Made by a program: the position numbers and the translations under genes
Notes under the pieces: model-generated
Database searches by the model: none
Seen by the model: the letters and a program-made list of their open reading frames with translations, nothing else
What the model was told of the DNA's origin: nothing
Shown: positions 1 through 7,720 of the stretch, piece after piece
Position numbering within the stretch: the stretch's first letter is position 1
How the letters are laid out: every line of letters begins with the position of its first letter
Assembly (NCBI GenBank): GCA_964436865.1
Contig: CAYTFK010000113.1
Span: forward strand, 1-18,877
Direction: 5' to 3'
Length of the DNA: 18,877 bases
From: JAXGPP01 sp964436865
GTDB taxonomy: Bacteria > Planctomycetota > Planctomycetia > Pirellulales > Thermoguttaceae

Positions 1-176
1 AACATAGGCAATCATCCTCCCCTGCCGCGTTGCCGTCAAGCGCGGCGGGGCACGGCCGCCGTGGCGGAAATCGCCGCCTGCCCCCCATGCCGTTGACACC
101 CGACGCCGCGCCAATCAAGATCGGGGCTGCGGCTCTTGAGCGAGTTCTCCTGCAAAAGGCGATAGAGGAGCAATCC

Positions 177-1349
177 ATGCGCGGCGAGTGGCGAGTCCTG
201 GCGGCGATCACACTGGCCCTGGTCGGCCTGAGTTCCGTGAGCACGACAGCCCAGGAGGCGAAGTCGCCAGGCGGCTTCAACGGCCTGGGAATGAACCTCG
301 GCAATCTGGCGCGGCTCTCGGACGCCGAAACCCGGTCGATCAGCCCCGAGAACTTCACCGGCGAGAAGGGCAAAGGCGGCATGGCCACCGAGGGGACGAA
401 TGCGGCGGCGGCCCGCGATCTCGGGCAGGGCTGGAAAGTCTCTCCGTCCATCGACATCGCTGCCGGGCAGACCTTCACGCTCGCCGACATCCAGGCCTCG
501 GGCGCGATCCAGCACATCTGGATGACGCCCACCGGCGAGTGGCGGAAGAGCATCCTGCGGATCTACTGGGACGACCAGGAGAATCCCTCGGTTGAGTGCC
601 CGGTCGGCGATTTCTTCTGCATGGGCTGGGAGAAGTACGCCCAACTCACCTCGCTGGCCGTATGCGTCAATCCGGGAAGCGCGTTCAACTGCTATTGGGA
701 GATGCCGTTCCGCAAACGGTGCCGGATCACGATGACCAATCTGGCCGACGCGAAGATGCGGCTCTATTACCAGATCGACTACGTGCTGGCCGAGGTTCCC
801 GCCGACGCAGCCTACTTCCATGCCCAGTTTCGCCGCGTCAATCCGCTTCCCTACAAGGATGTCTACACGATCCTCGATGGCGTGAAGGGAAAGGGCCAGT
901 ACGTGGGCACGTACCTGGCGTGGGGCGTGAACAGCAGCGGCTGGTGGGGCGAAGGAGAAATCAAGTTTTTTTTCGACGGCGACAAGGAATTCCCCACCAT
1001 CTGCGGCACCGGCACCGAAGACTACATCTGCGGCTCGTACAACTTCGAGAACAAGGAGACTCAGCGTTACCAGGAGTTCTCGACACCCTACTCGGGCCTG
1101 CACCAGGTGCTGCGTCCCGACGGCCTGTACCAGTCACAGCAGCGGTTCGGCATGTACCGCTGGCACATCCCGGATCCGATCCGGTTCAAGCAGGAACTCC
1201 GCGTCACCATTCAGGCCCTCGGCTGGCGGAAGGACCGCCGCTACCTGCCGCTTCAGGATGATATCGCGTCGGTCGCTTTCTGGTATCAGACGCTCCCCAC
1301 GGCGCCATTCCCGGCGTTGCCCGACCGCGATGCCTTGGAGGTGAACTGA
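177..1349 (+). CDS. Secreted DUF2961 / GH172-type glycoside hydrolase
   Basis: A 390-residue protein of the DUF2961 family, now glycoside hydrolase family 172, whose characterised members act on fructofuranosyl or arabinofuranosyl linkages. The ATG at 177 is chosen because GAGGAG (165-170) lies six bases upstream and the protein then opens with a signal peptide (hydrophobic stretch about residues 8-20, ending near STTAQ). An earlier in-frame start at 30 would only add an Arg/Pro-rich leader. The conserved core runs from about residue 65 to 375. GTGTEDY places Glu281, and GEGEIKF places Glu261; this pair of acidic residues about 20 apart fits the nucleophile and acid/base pair of the family. 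The gene stands alone on the plus strand and converges with the sulfatase of the lyase operon, so it probably belongs to the same glycan-degrading locus. Family call is firm; the substrate is unknown. Confidence 0.88.
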   Translation: MRGEWRVLAAITLALVGLSSVSTTAQEAKSPGGFNGLGMNLGNLARLSDAETRSISPENFTGEKGKGGMATEGTNAAAARDLGQGWKVSPSIDIAAGQTFTLADIQASGAIQHIWMTPTGEWRKSILRIYWDDQENPSVECPVGDFFCMGWEKYAQLTSLAVCVNPGSAFNCYWEMPFRKRCRITMTNLADAKMRLYYQIDYVLAEVPADAAYFHAQFRRVNPLPYKDVYTILDGVKGKGQYVGTYLAWGVNSSGWWGEGEIKFFFDGDKEFPTICGTGTEDYICGSYNFENKETQRYQEFSTPYSGLHQVLRPDGLYQSQQRFGMYRWHIPDPIRFKQELRVTIQALGWRKDRRYLPLQDDIASVAFWYQTLPTAPFPALPDRDALEVN

Positions 1350-1758
1350 TCGCCATAGCCCAACCGACGCTGGCGCGGGCTGAGGTCGCCGACGTTCAGA
1401 CGACCGCGGCAGGGCCGCGACGTCCATGAACCCTGCTTCGCAGGCGGACCCCGCACAGGAGCGTCGGTCCGAGCGCCACCCACAATGCCGCACCCGACCA
1501 TGTGATGATGGCGTGCCGCGGCAGCCTAAGCCGGACCCACCACGATTCCGGCGGGGTCGGCGCCACATCGAACGCCGCCGGCATGGACTCCTCCTCCGGT
1601 GTGGGCGAGAAGTCGCAGCGGAGCACACGGTCAACCGATTCGTCTAGCCTCTCCAGCCGCCTCGAACTGTTCAAACCTTGTCACGGTGCCGGGCGGTTCA
1701 AGGATCCTGAGTCGAAGACGATCGTTGGCCGCCGTCGCGCCTCATCGCTCATCGTTCA
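1350..1758. other. Convergent intergenic region between the GH172-type gene and the sulfatase
   Basis: About 400 bases between two convergent genes. It holds one plausible small minus-strand reading frame (listed separately). Just past the sulfatase stop the minus strand reads a short imperfect iteration of GATGA units (about 1742-1762). I see no clear hairpin followed by a T-run for either flanking gene and no RNA gene. Confidence 0.5.
1396..1584 (-). CDS. Possible small single-pass membrane protein (62 aa)
   Basis: A short minus-strand frame with an unusually good ribosome binding site: GGAGGAGGAG (complement of 1588-1597) followed by TCC and ATG. The 62-residue product has a Pro-rich N-terminus, one hydrophobic stretch (about residues 26-45, with WSGAALWVALGPTLLCG) and a basic C-terminus, so it would insert once with the basic tail outside the hydrophobic span. 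It lies 174 bases downstream of the sulfatase on the same strand and could be the tail of that operon. I recognise no family. The frame stays open upstream to a TTG at 1674 (92 aa), so the purine-rich run may instead be coding sequence of a longer product or chance. Treat as tentative. Confidence 0.33.
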   Translation of the reverse strand: MPAAFDVAPTPPESWWVRLRLPRHAIITWSGAALWVALGPTLLCGVRLRSRVHGRRGPAAVV

Positions 1759-3393
1759 TCATTGCTCTTCCGCCGCTTCCGGGTCGAAATCGCTCTCGTT
1801 CACCCATCCGGCCTGCAGCTTCTCGCCGCGCATGAACCGTTCGTAGAAGCCTCGCTGGCCGGCGCCGGCGTAGGGGTATTCGTCAAACACGTGCCCCTGG
1901 CCGGACATTCGCGGATCGCCCTGCTTCTCAAGCTCGGCGAAGAGCTGCGACTTGAGCTGAGACTTCTCTTCAGCGTATTGCGGGTCGTCGGCCAGGTTCT
2001 TCAGGCAGTCGCGATCGGCGCTGATCTGGTACAACTCCTCCTGGCCCCGTTTGCCGAACGCCCATTGCCAGTACTTCTTTGTTTCCGGGTTCTTTCGCGC
2101 CTCGATACAGAGGGTCTTGGCTGGGCTGCCGTCGCAGTTCAGATAGCCGGTTTCCGGGTTGCAGGCCGGCCACCGCGACGGTTCGAAGTTGTGGAGGTAC
2201 AGGAAGCCGTCCTTGACGATGCCGCGAATCGGATACCCCCAGTCGTGTGGACGGCCAACGTCGTGCCGCTCCTGTCCCAGCAGGAGGTAATCGCGTGCCG
2301 GATTGACCCTGCCGGCCCGATCGGAGGAGAAGATGTCGCTCAGACTCCGCCCGGTGATGGGCTGCATCCCGCTCTCCGCCTGGCCAATGCCGGCCACTTC
2401 GAGAAACGTCGGCGCGAAGTCGATGAAGCTCACGTAGTCCTCGACCGTCCGCCCTGGATTCACGATTCCCCTTTTCCACATCGCCGCCATCGGCATGTGG
2501 TTGGAGTATTCGTAGGCCTGTCCCTTGCACCGCGGGAATGGCATGCCGTTGTCGGCGGTGACAATGACCAGCGTATTGTCCAACTCGCCGACCTTTTCCA
2601 GGCTCGCGAGCATCCGCTCCAGGTGCCGGTCGAAATGCTCGATCTCAAAGGCGTAGTCCAGCATGTCGGTGCGGATGGTCTCGTTATCCGGCAGGAAGTC
2701 GGGCACATCTGGCACGTCGCTCGTCTTCTTGCCCCCTTTCGCGATGCCCGAACCGAACTCGTAGTCGCGGTGCGGCTCAACGCTTCCGTACCAGAAGCAG
2801 AAGGGTTGATCCTTGGGCCGGGCGGCGAGGAAATCGTCGAAGTTGGCGGCGTAGTCGCTGGCGATGATGCCGCTGGTGGGCGGCGGCGACTTGCGCTTGT
2901 TGAACGCCGTGCCGGTGAGCTCACGCGGGCGGCCGTCGATCTGTCCCATGTTGCCGGGGCCCCAGCCCTTAGTCGTGTACCCCACGAAATACCCATGCTC
3001 GGCCAACACCTCGGCATACGATTTGAACTTCCCGGGGAAGTAGCAGATGTGATTGGCCGCCGCCTCGAGCTGCCAGGAATTCCGCCCCGTAATGATGCAC
3101 GATCGCGAGGGGGCACACTTTGCGTTGGGCGTGTACGCGTTGGTGAACAGAATCCCTTCGCGGGCCACGCGGTCGAAACCAGGGGTCTTCACCCACGAAC
3201 ACCCGTAGGCGCCCATGTGCGGGTACGAGGCGTCGTCGGCAATGCACAGCAGGATATTCGGCCGTGCGCCCGCGGGTTTCGTCACTTCCGCGGCGACCGA
3301 AGGCATTGCCACGCTCGCCGCCACGGCGGCGGCAATCAGCATCCGCACGACAAGGCGGACGTGGTAGGGAGCCGGGAAGCGGCAATCAGTCAT
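1759..3393 (-). CDS. Secreted S1-family (formylglycine) sulfatase
   Basis: A 544-residue arylsulfatase-fold enzyme that hydrolyses sulfate esters or N-sulfates after the active-site Cys is converted to formylglycine. The signature C-x-P-S-R is present as CAPSRS with Cys93, followed by TGR. Metal ligands are in place: Asp53-Asp54 (IADDASYPHMGAYG) and Asp281-Asn282 (VTADNG). Lys142 (TTKGWGP), His208 and Lys290 fit the remaining active-site positions. The ATG at 3393 has GAGAGG upstream and gives a signal peptide with its hydrophobic core at about residues 18-35 (AAAVAASVAMPSVAA). A start at 3426 is possible but has no better ribosome site. The overall pattern (WQLEAAANH, KGWGPG) resembles the sulfamidase-like subfamily (S1_8), a subfamily guess from memory. 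It is the last clear gene of the larA-like/PL21/sulfatase run, 69 bases after the lyase, which suggests removal of sulfate from the same polymer or its fragments. Confidence 0.93.
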   Translation of the reverse strand: MTDCRFPAPYHVRLVVRMLIAAAVAASVAMPSVAAEVTKPAGARPNILLCIADDASYPHMGAYGCSWVKTPGFDRVAREGILFTNAYTPNAKCAPSRSCIITGRNSWQLEAAANHICYFPGKFKSYAEVLAEHGYFVGYTTKGWGPGNMGQIDGRPRELTGTAFNKRKSPPPTSGIIASDYAANFDDFLAARPKDQPFCFWYGSVEPHRDYEFGSGIAKGGKKTSDVPDVPDFLPDNETIRTDMLDYAFEIEHFDRHLERMLASLEKVGELDNTLVIVTADNGMPFPRCKGQAYEYSNHMPMAAMWKRGIVNPGRTVEDYVSFIDFAPTFLEVAGIGQAESGMQPITGRSLSDIFSSDRAGRVNPARDYLLLGQERHDVGRPHDWGYPIRGIVKDGFLYLHNFEPSRWPACNPETGYLNCDGSPAKTLCIEARKNPETKKYWQWAFGKRGQEELYQISADRDCLKNLADDPQYAEEKSQLKSQLFAELEKQGDPRMSGQGHVFDEYPYAGAGQRGFYERFMRGEKLQAGWVNESDFDPEAAEEQ

Positions 3394-3462
3394 CGCAGGC
3401 CTCTCTGTGTGCGCGTAGGAAGACACGGTCCAAAGGGTTTACAGCGTTCCCAATATGCGCTG

Positions 3463-5712
3463 TCAACGCGCCGGCCGCAACACATACTGGCCCGCCGTGG
3501 CAGCGAAATACGCGGTTTGCCCGGATTGGCCGCTGACAATTTCCACTTGCGGCCGGCCGCCGCGCGACACGTGCCATTTCCCCTCGGCCAGATCGGCAAG
3601 CAGGACTTGGAACGCCCCTTCGCCCTCCAGGGAGAAACGGATCTCGCCGGAAAGCGGTTCGCCCGACTGCGAAAAGAGCACTACCCGATCGGCGATCTTC
3701 ACTCCGATCACTCCATCGCCGTCCACCAGTGTGGACGGCAGCGGGGGCCCCGCGCCGGCAGCGGCGATCTGGAGCACGTTCAGAAAGCTGTCGTCGGCCG
3801 CGGCACGCTGCGGCGAAATCTCGATTCGCCACGCCCCAGGCTCCTGCGACGCTCGCCGACGGGCCTCAATGTCGTTGGGAAAATTGCGGCCGAAAACCCA
3901 GAATTCCTTGCCGGGCCCGCCGATCTTCTCGATCGCCAGGTTGCCGGCCGCCGGTCGCAGCGCAGTGAGGTACAATCGCCCCTGGTCACCCTCCTCGGTC
4001 CGCGCGATCGAAACCCGCGGGCCGTCGATCTGCGGCTCCTCGATGCTGTGCAGGAGCCAGTACTTCTTGAACGCCGGATCGGAAGCGACCACGCGGTCGA
4101 AGACCACCAGCACTCCGGGCCGCGCGTCATCGTCCAGGTTGAGAAATACAAACGATCGCACCACCTGGCGGACCTTGTCGCTGTAGGCCTGGGTAATATC
4201 GCCCTTCAGGTAGCTGTACTGCGGCCGCTGGGCATCCGGTCCGAAATCGTGCGCCAGCACCTTGCCGGTGGCGTAGCCCTTGGTGAGCAGGTCGTCGAGG
4301 TTCCGCGGTTCCGAGCGGCCGTTCGGCAATCGCTGCCCGCCGTCGTTGCCGTAGTCGCGATCGCGCGACCGGGAAAATACCTCGTCCGGATCGTAGACCA
4401 GCAGGCTGTTGTGCGCGATCGTCCGCCAGTAGTAGTTCGTGGTGTGCGGACTGCCGTATGCGCCCGACGATCCTGAGTAGAGACCGGAATCGATCGCCAG
4501 CGCGCCGCGATAGTAGATCTGGAAACTGCCGGCGTCGAGGTGCTGGTGGTTGGTGAAGTTGTACTCGTTGACCTTCATCTCGACGATCGCCGCATTCTCG
4601 TCCCAGCCCGTGCGGGCGATCATCCAGCCGAACGGCGAGCCCATGTAGCGCGTCAGCGGCAGTTCTTCCGCCGGCCGCGGTTGGAGTTCCGGATCGCGCC
4701 ACAGGAATTCGAAGAGCTTGTTCTCGGCGCTCACCGAGGGCTCTTTGATGAACTCGCCGTACACGTAGCCGTCGCCATAGAAGCTCGCCGAGAGAATTGT
4801 CGCCATCTCCAGTGGCCAGACCTGTCCCGGCCGCCGCGAATGCAGGTACGTATCGCCCGAGCGGATCAATTGCCCGTCGGGCCGCCGCATGTAAATCCAC
4901 TGGTAGGGCACGTACTGCTGGGCCGGATCATACACGTTGCCCGCTCCCATGCGATGAAAGATCCACAGCGGATACAGGTCCGAAGCGTAGCGGTAGGAGC
5001 CGTACGAGTCGCCCTGATGGTACGCGTGTCCCGGATAGAACCAGTTCCGCGCCGGCAGGTGCTCGCGGAAGAACCGCCCGGCCGCCAGGCGATACATCTC
5101 GGGCGATTCGTCGTAGATGGCGATGCCGGCCGAGATCATGTCGCGCATGATCATCCGCTCCGAGGAGTGCCCGGTCACCGATCCTTGCCTCGTCGGCGGA
5201 TAGCCGCACTCCATCATCTTCGCGAGCCGGACGAACTGGTCGATGTATCCTTGCTTCTGCTCCGCGGTCAGAAGCTCGTAGCACCAGTCGTAGACGATCG
5301 CCCCGGTGACCATTGTCCGGCCGATCGCGCGCGAGATATCCTGCTCGTCCGGAAACGTGCTCTCCTCGAGCATCTTGAGCGTTTCGGCTACGGTCCGCCG
5401 CCCCGCCTCTTCCTGCGGTTCGATCAAGTAGCCGAGTGCCTCGAGTTCCAGCCGGTTGGTCTGCCTTCGCTCGGCCAGACGCACGAGTTCGTCCCATACC
5501 GGCTTGAGCACCGGATGCGTCATCCGCGCCCGCAGATCGTCGATGTCCGAACGGCGGAGATACAGCCGCGGATGCTCTGGCGGCGGGACCGGAATCCGCG
5601 TTCCCTCGATGTCGATCCACTGGGCATCGACCGCCCGGCCTGCTTCAACGCCGTAAATCGACGGCCCGCCCAGGGCGCATGCCAGAGCGAATGTCAACCA
5701 TCGTGCAATCAT
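3463..5712 (-). CDS. Secreted heparinase II/III-family polysaccharide lyase (PL21-like)
   Basis: A 749-residue lyase like Pedobacter heparinase II (about 770 aa), which cleaves uronate-containing glycosaminoglycans by beta-elimination. The signal peptide covers about residues 1-22. An N-terminal alpha/alpha toroid (about 45-330) is followed by the heparinase II/III beta-sandwich (about 355-600). Residues known in heparinase II (His202, Glu205, Tyr257, His406, and zinc ligands His408, Asp425, His464) match here as His182 and Glu185 (GHSSE), Tyr237 (YHQGDSYGSY), His389 and His391 (NHQHLDAGSF), Asp408 and His434 (IAHNSLL). The spacings His-Glu-Tyr and His-His-Asp are identical to the reference; only the last interval is shorter. 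The ATG at 5712 has GGAG six bases upstream; an in-frame TTG at 5724 is less likely. It begins 21 bases after the larA-like gene, so the two are almost certainly cotranscribed. Exact substrate (heparan-like or another sulfated uronan) is not proven. Confidence 0.92.
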   Translation of the reverse strand: MIARWLTFALACALGGPSIYGVEAGRAVDAQWIDIEGTRIPVPPPEHPRLYLRRSDIDDLRARMTHPVLKPVWDELVRLAERRQTNRLELEALGYLIEPQEEAGRRTVAETLKMLEESTFPDEQDISRAIGRTMVTGAIVYDWCYELLTAEQKQGYIDQFVRLAKMMECGYPPTRQGSVTGHSSERMIMRDMISAGIAIYDESPEMYRLAAGRFFREHLPARNWFYPGHAYHQGDSYGSYRYASDLYPLWIFHRMGAGNVYDPAQQYVPYQWIYMRRPDGQLIRSGDTYLHSRRPGQVWPLEMATILSASFYGDGYVYGEFIKEPSVSAENKLFEFLWRDPELQPRPAEELPLTRYMGSPFGWMIARTGWDENAAIVEMKVNEYNFTNHQHLDAGSFQIYYRGALAIDSGLYSGSSGAYGSPHTTNYYWRTIAHNSLLVYDPDEVFSRSRDRDYGNDGGQRLPNGRSEPRNLDDLLTKGYATGKVLAHDFGPDAQRPQYSYLKGDITQAYSDKVRQVVRSFVFLNLDDDARPGVLVVFDRVVASDPAFKKYWLLHSIEEPQIDGPRVSIARTEEGDQGRLYLTALRPAAGNLAIEKIGGPGKEFWVFGRNFPNDIEARRRASQEPGAWRIEISPQRAAADDSFLNVLQIAAAGAGPPLPSTLVDGDGVIGVKIADRVVLFSQSGEPLSGEIRFSLEGEGAFQVLLADLAEGKWHVSRGGRPQVEIVSGQSGQTAYFAATAGQYVLRPAR

Positions 5713-5733
5713 CGTGCGCTCCAAGTCTCGCGG

Positions 5734-7005
5734 CTATGCCACTTCGGCGATCACGTACGGCCCCTTGGGGATCACGGCGATGGTCGCGTCCGGGCCGTGC
5801 TCGGCCAGCGCATCGGCCACGGCCGTTTCCACACTCGGCGCTGGATCAACGAACAGCCGGCGGAGCACTTCCGGCGGCAGACCGTCGGTCACCGCCTTCA
5901 CCGCGGCCTTGCGGCGGATCTTCGCCAGCATCTCCAGTTGCCACTGGTCCATCACGAAGTATTCCGGGTTGGCGATCTCCTGGCAGAAGCCGTCGAGCGA
6001 CGCATGGGTGTCGAACAGGCTCTGAAACGGCTTGCTCCCGATCCCTTCGCTCATGCTCGCCGCCACGATCACCGTGCCGCCCGGCTTGACGATTTCCATC
6101 GCCGCGACCATCCCCTTGACCGACTGGTAGTAGGTCGTGTCGAGCGGATACCCGGCGGAACTGGTGACGACAATGTCCACCGGTTCCGCCACCGTATCGC
6201 GCACGAGGCCGCGGACGTATTCAACTCCTTCCAGCCAGGCGGCCTCCATGTCTCCGGCGACGACCTTGAGGATCTGCCGCTCGGCGTCGATGACCACGTT
6301 GACGATGAAGTCGCATCCGGCCCGACGCGCGATCCACGTGTTTTCCTCATGCACTGGGTTGTCGTCAATGCAACCGCTGCGTGCATTTGCGTGCTCCAGA
6401 AACCGTGGGCTATGCCAGGCACGCACCGTCTCGATCCCCGCGATGCCCGGACAGACGAGCTTGCGGCCGCCGGAATAGCCGGCCATGAAATGCGGTTCAA
6501 TGAGGCCGGTCGTAATCTTGAGATCGGCCTCCACGTAGCGGCGATCGATCCAGATCGGCACCCCGCGCGAGCTCTCGCCCAGATGGACGTGCTCGTCCCG
6601 TTCGCAGCCGTGGTGGTTCTCGACGCGGTACCCGTCGGCGACGTCGCGCCCGACCATCTCGACCAGTTCGTCGCCCACATTCGGCCGGTGCAGCCCAGTG
6701 GCAACCAGGATCACGATGCGATCCCGCGGAATGCCATTGGATTCCAGAACTGCGAGGATCGGCGGCAGGAGCACCGCGTTGGGAACCGGCCGGGTGACGT
6801 CGCTGATCACCACGCACGCGCTCTGTCGGCCACGCGCGAGATCCGCCAGCGGCCGTGTGCCGGTTGGGCGCGCCAGCACCTCTTGAATGGCCGCAGTGGG
6901 ATCGGGCACCGGCGCGGCGGGTCGGTAACCGAGACATTTGACGACGTTCCGGTCGGGAAGCTCAACCTCCAGACCGGAACGCCCGTATTCCAGATGAACC
7001 CTCAT
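5734..7005 (-). CDS. larA: LarA-family nickel-pincer 2-hydroxyacid racemase/epimerase
   Basis: A 423-residue cytoplasmic enzyme of the LarA (DUF2088) family, nearly the same length as lactate racemase. These enzymes use a nickel-pincer nucleotide covalently held by a lysine to racemise or epimerise 2-hydroxyacids by hydride transfer. All key positions are visible: Asp69 and Arg72 (SDVTRPVPN), His106 (ATGLHRPN), His172 and Lys182 (EPHFMAGYSGGRK), His198 (AWHSP), Gln294 and Lys297 (YYQSVKG). They follow the order and nearly the exact spacing of Lactobacillus LarA residues 72, 75, 108, 174, 184, 200, 295 and 298. The ATG at 7005 fits the family N-terminus; upstream residues look non-coding and only a weak GGGGA precedes it. 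There are no larB/C/E cofactor genes nearby, so cofactor must come from elsewhere. Being first in a lyase/sulfatase operon, it may act on a sugar acid rather than lactate; family members include malate racemases and a gluconate 2-epimerase. Confidence 0.92.
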   Translation of the reverse strand: MRVHLEYGRSGLEVELPDRNVVKCLGYRPAAPVPDPTAAIQEVLARPTGTRPLADLARGRQSACVVISDVTRPVPNAVLLPPILAVLESNGIPRDRIVILVATGLHRPNVGDELVEMVGRDVADGYRVENHHGCERDEHVHLGESSRGVPIWIDRRYVEADLKITTGLIEPHFMAGYSGGRKLVCPGIAGIETVRAWHSPRFLEHANARSGCIDDNPVHEENTWIARRAGCDFIVNVVIDAERQILKVVAGDMEAAWLEGVEYVRGLVRDTVAEPVDIVVTSSAGYPLDTTYYQSVKGMVAAMEIVKPGGTVIVAASMSEGIGSKPFQSLFDTHASLDGFCQEIANPEYFVMDQWQLEMLAKIRRKAAVKAVTDGLPPEVLRRLFVDPAPSVETAVADALAEHGPDATIAVIPKGPYVIAEVA

Positions 7006-7037
7006 CGACGTCCCCACGGAGTAGGTTGCGCTGGTCG

Positions 7038-7057
7038 GCCCGGAGTCAGGTCCGGGC
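7038..7057 (-). other. GC-rich hairpin in the leader of the larA-like gene
   Basis: A perfect 7-bp inverted repeat, GCCCGGA and TCCGGGC, with a six-base loop, lies in the 90-base gap between the small basic protein stop and the larA-like start. No T-run follows on the minus strand, so it is not a classic intrinsic terminator. It could be a weak terminator, a processing site or a leader structure for the catabolic operon. Confidence 0.4.
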
Positions 7058-7095
7058 ACGCCACAGCGCATGATACCCGTGGCGGTCGAGGGTGG

Positions 7096-7353
7096 CTACT
7101 TCTTCGCCGCACCGCCCTTGGCGGGAGCAGCCTTCGCCGGGGCGGCCGCCTCGCCCTCGCCCTCTTCTTCCTTCTTCTTCTTTTTCTTCTTCATCGAGAG
7201 CTTGTAGACCCGGACCTTCGCCAGCCCGAAGGGACTGTCCCCCTCCTGCCAGCGTTCCACTTCCTTGAGTTTGTCGATCCGTTCGGCCCGGGTGAGCACG
7301 CTGCGGCTGCGAACCAGACCGCGCCGCGCCCGGAGGCTTTTGTCCATCGTCAT
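7096..7353 (-). CDS. PVC-superphylum small basic protein
   Basis: An 85-residue, very basic protein. The N-terminal two thirds (MDKSLRARRGLVRSRSVLTR, then AERIDKL and EGDSPFGLAKVRVYK) match the small basic protein family (TIGR04137-like) conserved across Planctomycetes, Verrucomicrobia and Chlamydiae and regarded as a PVC signature, with a proposed nucleic-acid-binding housekeeping role. The tail is a low-complexity extension: seven lysines, then a Glu/Gly stretch, then Ala/Pro/Lys repeats resembling histone H1 or HU-type tails. The ATG at 7353 is chosen because AGGAG lies nine bases upstream; a second ATG at 7347 is too far. A sigma-70-like promoter at 7479-7507 would give a leader of about 120 bases. 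It probably stands apart from the larA-like operon because a hairpin intervenes. Confidence 0.85.
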   Translation of the reverse strand: MTMDKSLRARRGLVRSRSVLTRAERIDKLKEVERWQEGDSPFGLAKVRVYKLSMKKKKKKKEEEGEGEAAAPAKAAPAKGGAAKK

Positions 7354-7720
7354 CTCATTCGTCTCCTGCCAGAGTCCGCCAGTTTGCGCAAAACGCACCG
7401 GCAATCGGGGTGCGTGGGAAGCACACGGGAAGCCGCCTCAGTTTCAGTCGTCCTCACAGACGCTGCGACAAACCAGTGAGTATACCCGGCTCCGGGAGGG
7501 GCTTCAAGGACAGGCGGAGAGGACGGGCCACCCCGCCGCCTAACCTCGAAGGCCGCGTCTCTGCCAATCTGGCGTGCCCGTTCCCCAAAATGGTAGCGAC
7601 CCTTAAGTGGGGTTTGATTGTAGTTCGAAGTAGCTAGCAATACTCGATGTGGGACTTGGCATGAGAATCTAGCGTTACCGTTCGCGCTCCACGGGGCGGT
7701 CGCTTTCGTCAAGCCAAGCA
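7354..7720. other. Intergenic region between the CsrA fusion and the small basic protein
   Basis: A 367-base gap with no convincing gene. It contains a sigma-70-like promoter (7479-7507, minus) and a 10-bp palindrome TTTGCGCAAA at 7383-7392 in the leader of the small basic protein. The part at about 7585-7680 is clearly more A+T rich than the surroundings and includes the stretch CCCCAAAATGGTAGCGACCC; it looks compositionally foreign but I cannot identify it. No obvious terminator follows the CsrA fusion stop. Confidence 0.5.
7479..7507 (-). promoter_or_regulatory. Sigma-70-like promoter for the small basic protein gene
   Basis: Read on the minus strand: TTGAAG (complement of 7502-7507, four of six to TTGACA), a 17-base spacer, then TATACT (complement of 7479-7484, five of six to TATAAT). 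Predicted start of transcription is near 7472, about 120 bases ahead of the ATG at 7353. This is a pattern match only. Confidence 0.5.

Noticed and set aside
1762..4476. A plus-strand open frame of about 900 codons opposite the sulfatase and lyase
   Set aside because: Antisense to genes with intact catalytic motifs; its His/Arg/Val-rich composition is typical of a shadow frame.
4540..7479. A plus-strand open frame of almost 980 codons across the lyase, larA-like gene and small basic protein
   Set aside because: It is antisense to three well-supported genes, crosses their boundaries, has no ribosome site and matches no family. It is a by-product of GC-rich codon use.
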